A stretch of DNA of 59,615 nucleotides. It comes from Methanothrix harundinacea. Lineage in GTDB: Archaea; Halobacteriota; Methanosarcinia; Methanotrichales; Methanotrichaceae. Below are positions 59,477 through 59,615 of the stretch, piece by piece (within the stretch, counting starts at the first letter, position 1; the number at the start of each line of letters is the position of its first letter). The stretch spans positions 1-59,615 of the forward strand of contig LGFT01000011.1 in assembly GCA_001509375.1 (NCBI GenBank), written 5' to 3'. Both the position numbers and the translations under genes were made by a program. The notes under the pieces are model-generated. The model was given only the letters and a program-made list of their open reading frames with translations. It was not told the origin of the DNA and made no database searches.

Positions 59477-59615
59477 CTACTCCCCGCCCTGAAGGGCGGA
59501 GCTTCTAGCTTTTGGCAGAGACTGTAGCCCCAGTCTCAGAATGTTTATCGCCGCGTTCTCGTCACGGGACATTACTAGCCCGCATTGAGGACATTCATGG
59601 ACCCGCTCCGATAGC
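59477..59615 (-). CDS. TnpB (IS200/IS605 RNA-guided nuclease), C-terminal part, cut by window edge
   Basis: The last 45 codons of a TnpB. It reads LSERVHECPQCGLVMSRDEN and continues AAINILRLGLQSLPKARSSA to a TAG at 59477. The second zinc-finger pair (CPQCG) and the last RuvC aspartate (SRDEN) are intact, unlike the remnant at 47248-47640, to which it is otherwise closely related. The final codons run into a hairpin that forms the right end of the element, so the gene and the end overlap. The rest lies beyond the window. Confidence 0.85.
   Translation of the reverse strand, partial: LSERVHECPQCGLVMSRDENAAINILRLGLQSLPKARSSALQGGE
59482..59501 (-). mobile_element. Right-end hairpin of an IS200/IS605 element
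   Basis: CCGCCCT-GA-AGGGCGG is a perfect 7-bp stem followed on the minus strand by GGGGAGTAGTCAC, the typical right end of IS605-group elements in archaea. In these elements TnpA recognises the hairpin, and the 3' end of the omega RNA lies here. It marks the border of the insertion near 59472. Confidence 0.75.

Overview
The window is a chromosomal segment of a methanogenic archaeon. It carries the methyl-coenzyme M reductase (MCR) activation protein AtwA, an McrC homologue, a DUF2124 protein, the full archaeal S10/spc ribosomal protein operon, archaeosine genes, RadA/RPA and a Cbf5-linked tRNA gene. A CHASE4-HAMP-PAS-GAF histidine kinase sits between two response regulators, one with an N-terminal winged helix and one with a receiver domain only. 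This is the layout of the filR1-filI-filR2 quorum-sensing locus described in Methanosaeta (Methanothrix) harundinacea, so the best guess is the Methanotrichaceae (Methanothrix/Methanocrinis). This is inferred from gene content, not from a database match.

Layout. 1-11.1 kb: a metal/tetrapyrrole block. It holds a partial ChlI-like chelatase ATPase (minus strand), a divergent promoter pair with a shared operator-like element, three substrate-binding proteins, one FecCD permease, one ATPase, a CobN-type chelatase large subunit, and two more binding proteins, one of them internally deleted. 11.2-16.5 kb: an ABC-2 exporter coupled to a radical SAM/SPASM protein, two little-known proteins, a YkgJ-type Cys cluster protein and an MntP-like pump. 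16.5-23.2 kb (minus): phosphoglycolate phosphatase, RadA, three-OB-fold RPA, AtwA and methionyl-tRNA synthetase. 23.5-28.1 kb: the fil-like signalling locus. 28.4-29.7 kb: a NapH-like ferredoxin membrane protein and a small secreted protein. 29.9-46.0 kb (minus): one long translation/secretion operon, running in transcription order from a SPOUT methyltransferase through L3 to L15, SecY, an EMC3/YidC-like insertase, cytidylate kinase and Cbf5, ending beside a tRNA-Ser with a probable 12-nt intron. 46.2-52.3 kb is accessory: a TIR/zinc-ribbon protein, an IS200/IS605 remnant with TnpA fused to TnpB, an HTH protein, a DNA-ligase relative that has lost its catalytic lysine, a repeat-rich fasciclin protein, a decayed HepT/MntA pair and an AT-rich trypsin-like peptidase. 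52.3-59.6 kb returns to core genes: phosphoglycerate mutase, a RibD-C reductase, McrC, diphthine synthase, an RHH-QueD-QueC-QueE operon, tRNA-Ile, DUF2124 and the end of a second TnpB.

The most unusual signals are the duplicated promoter/operator at 144-186 and 287-329, the pseudo-ligase at 47977-49239, the 105-bp tandem repeats that add an acidic tail to ribosomal protein S3, the five-member binding-protein array, and the minimal-intron tRNA-Ser.
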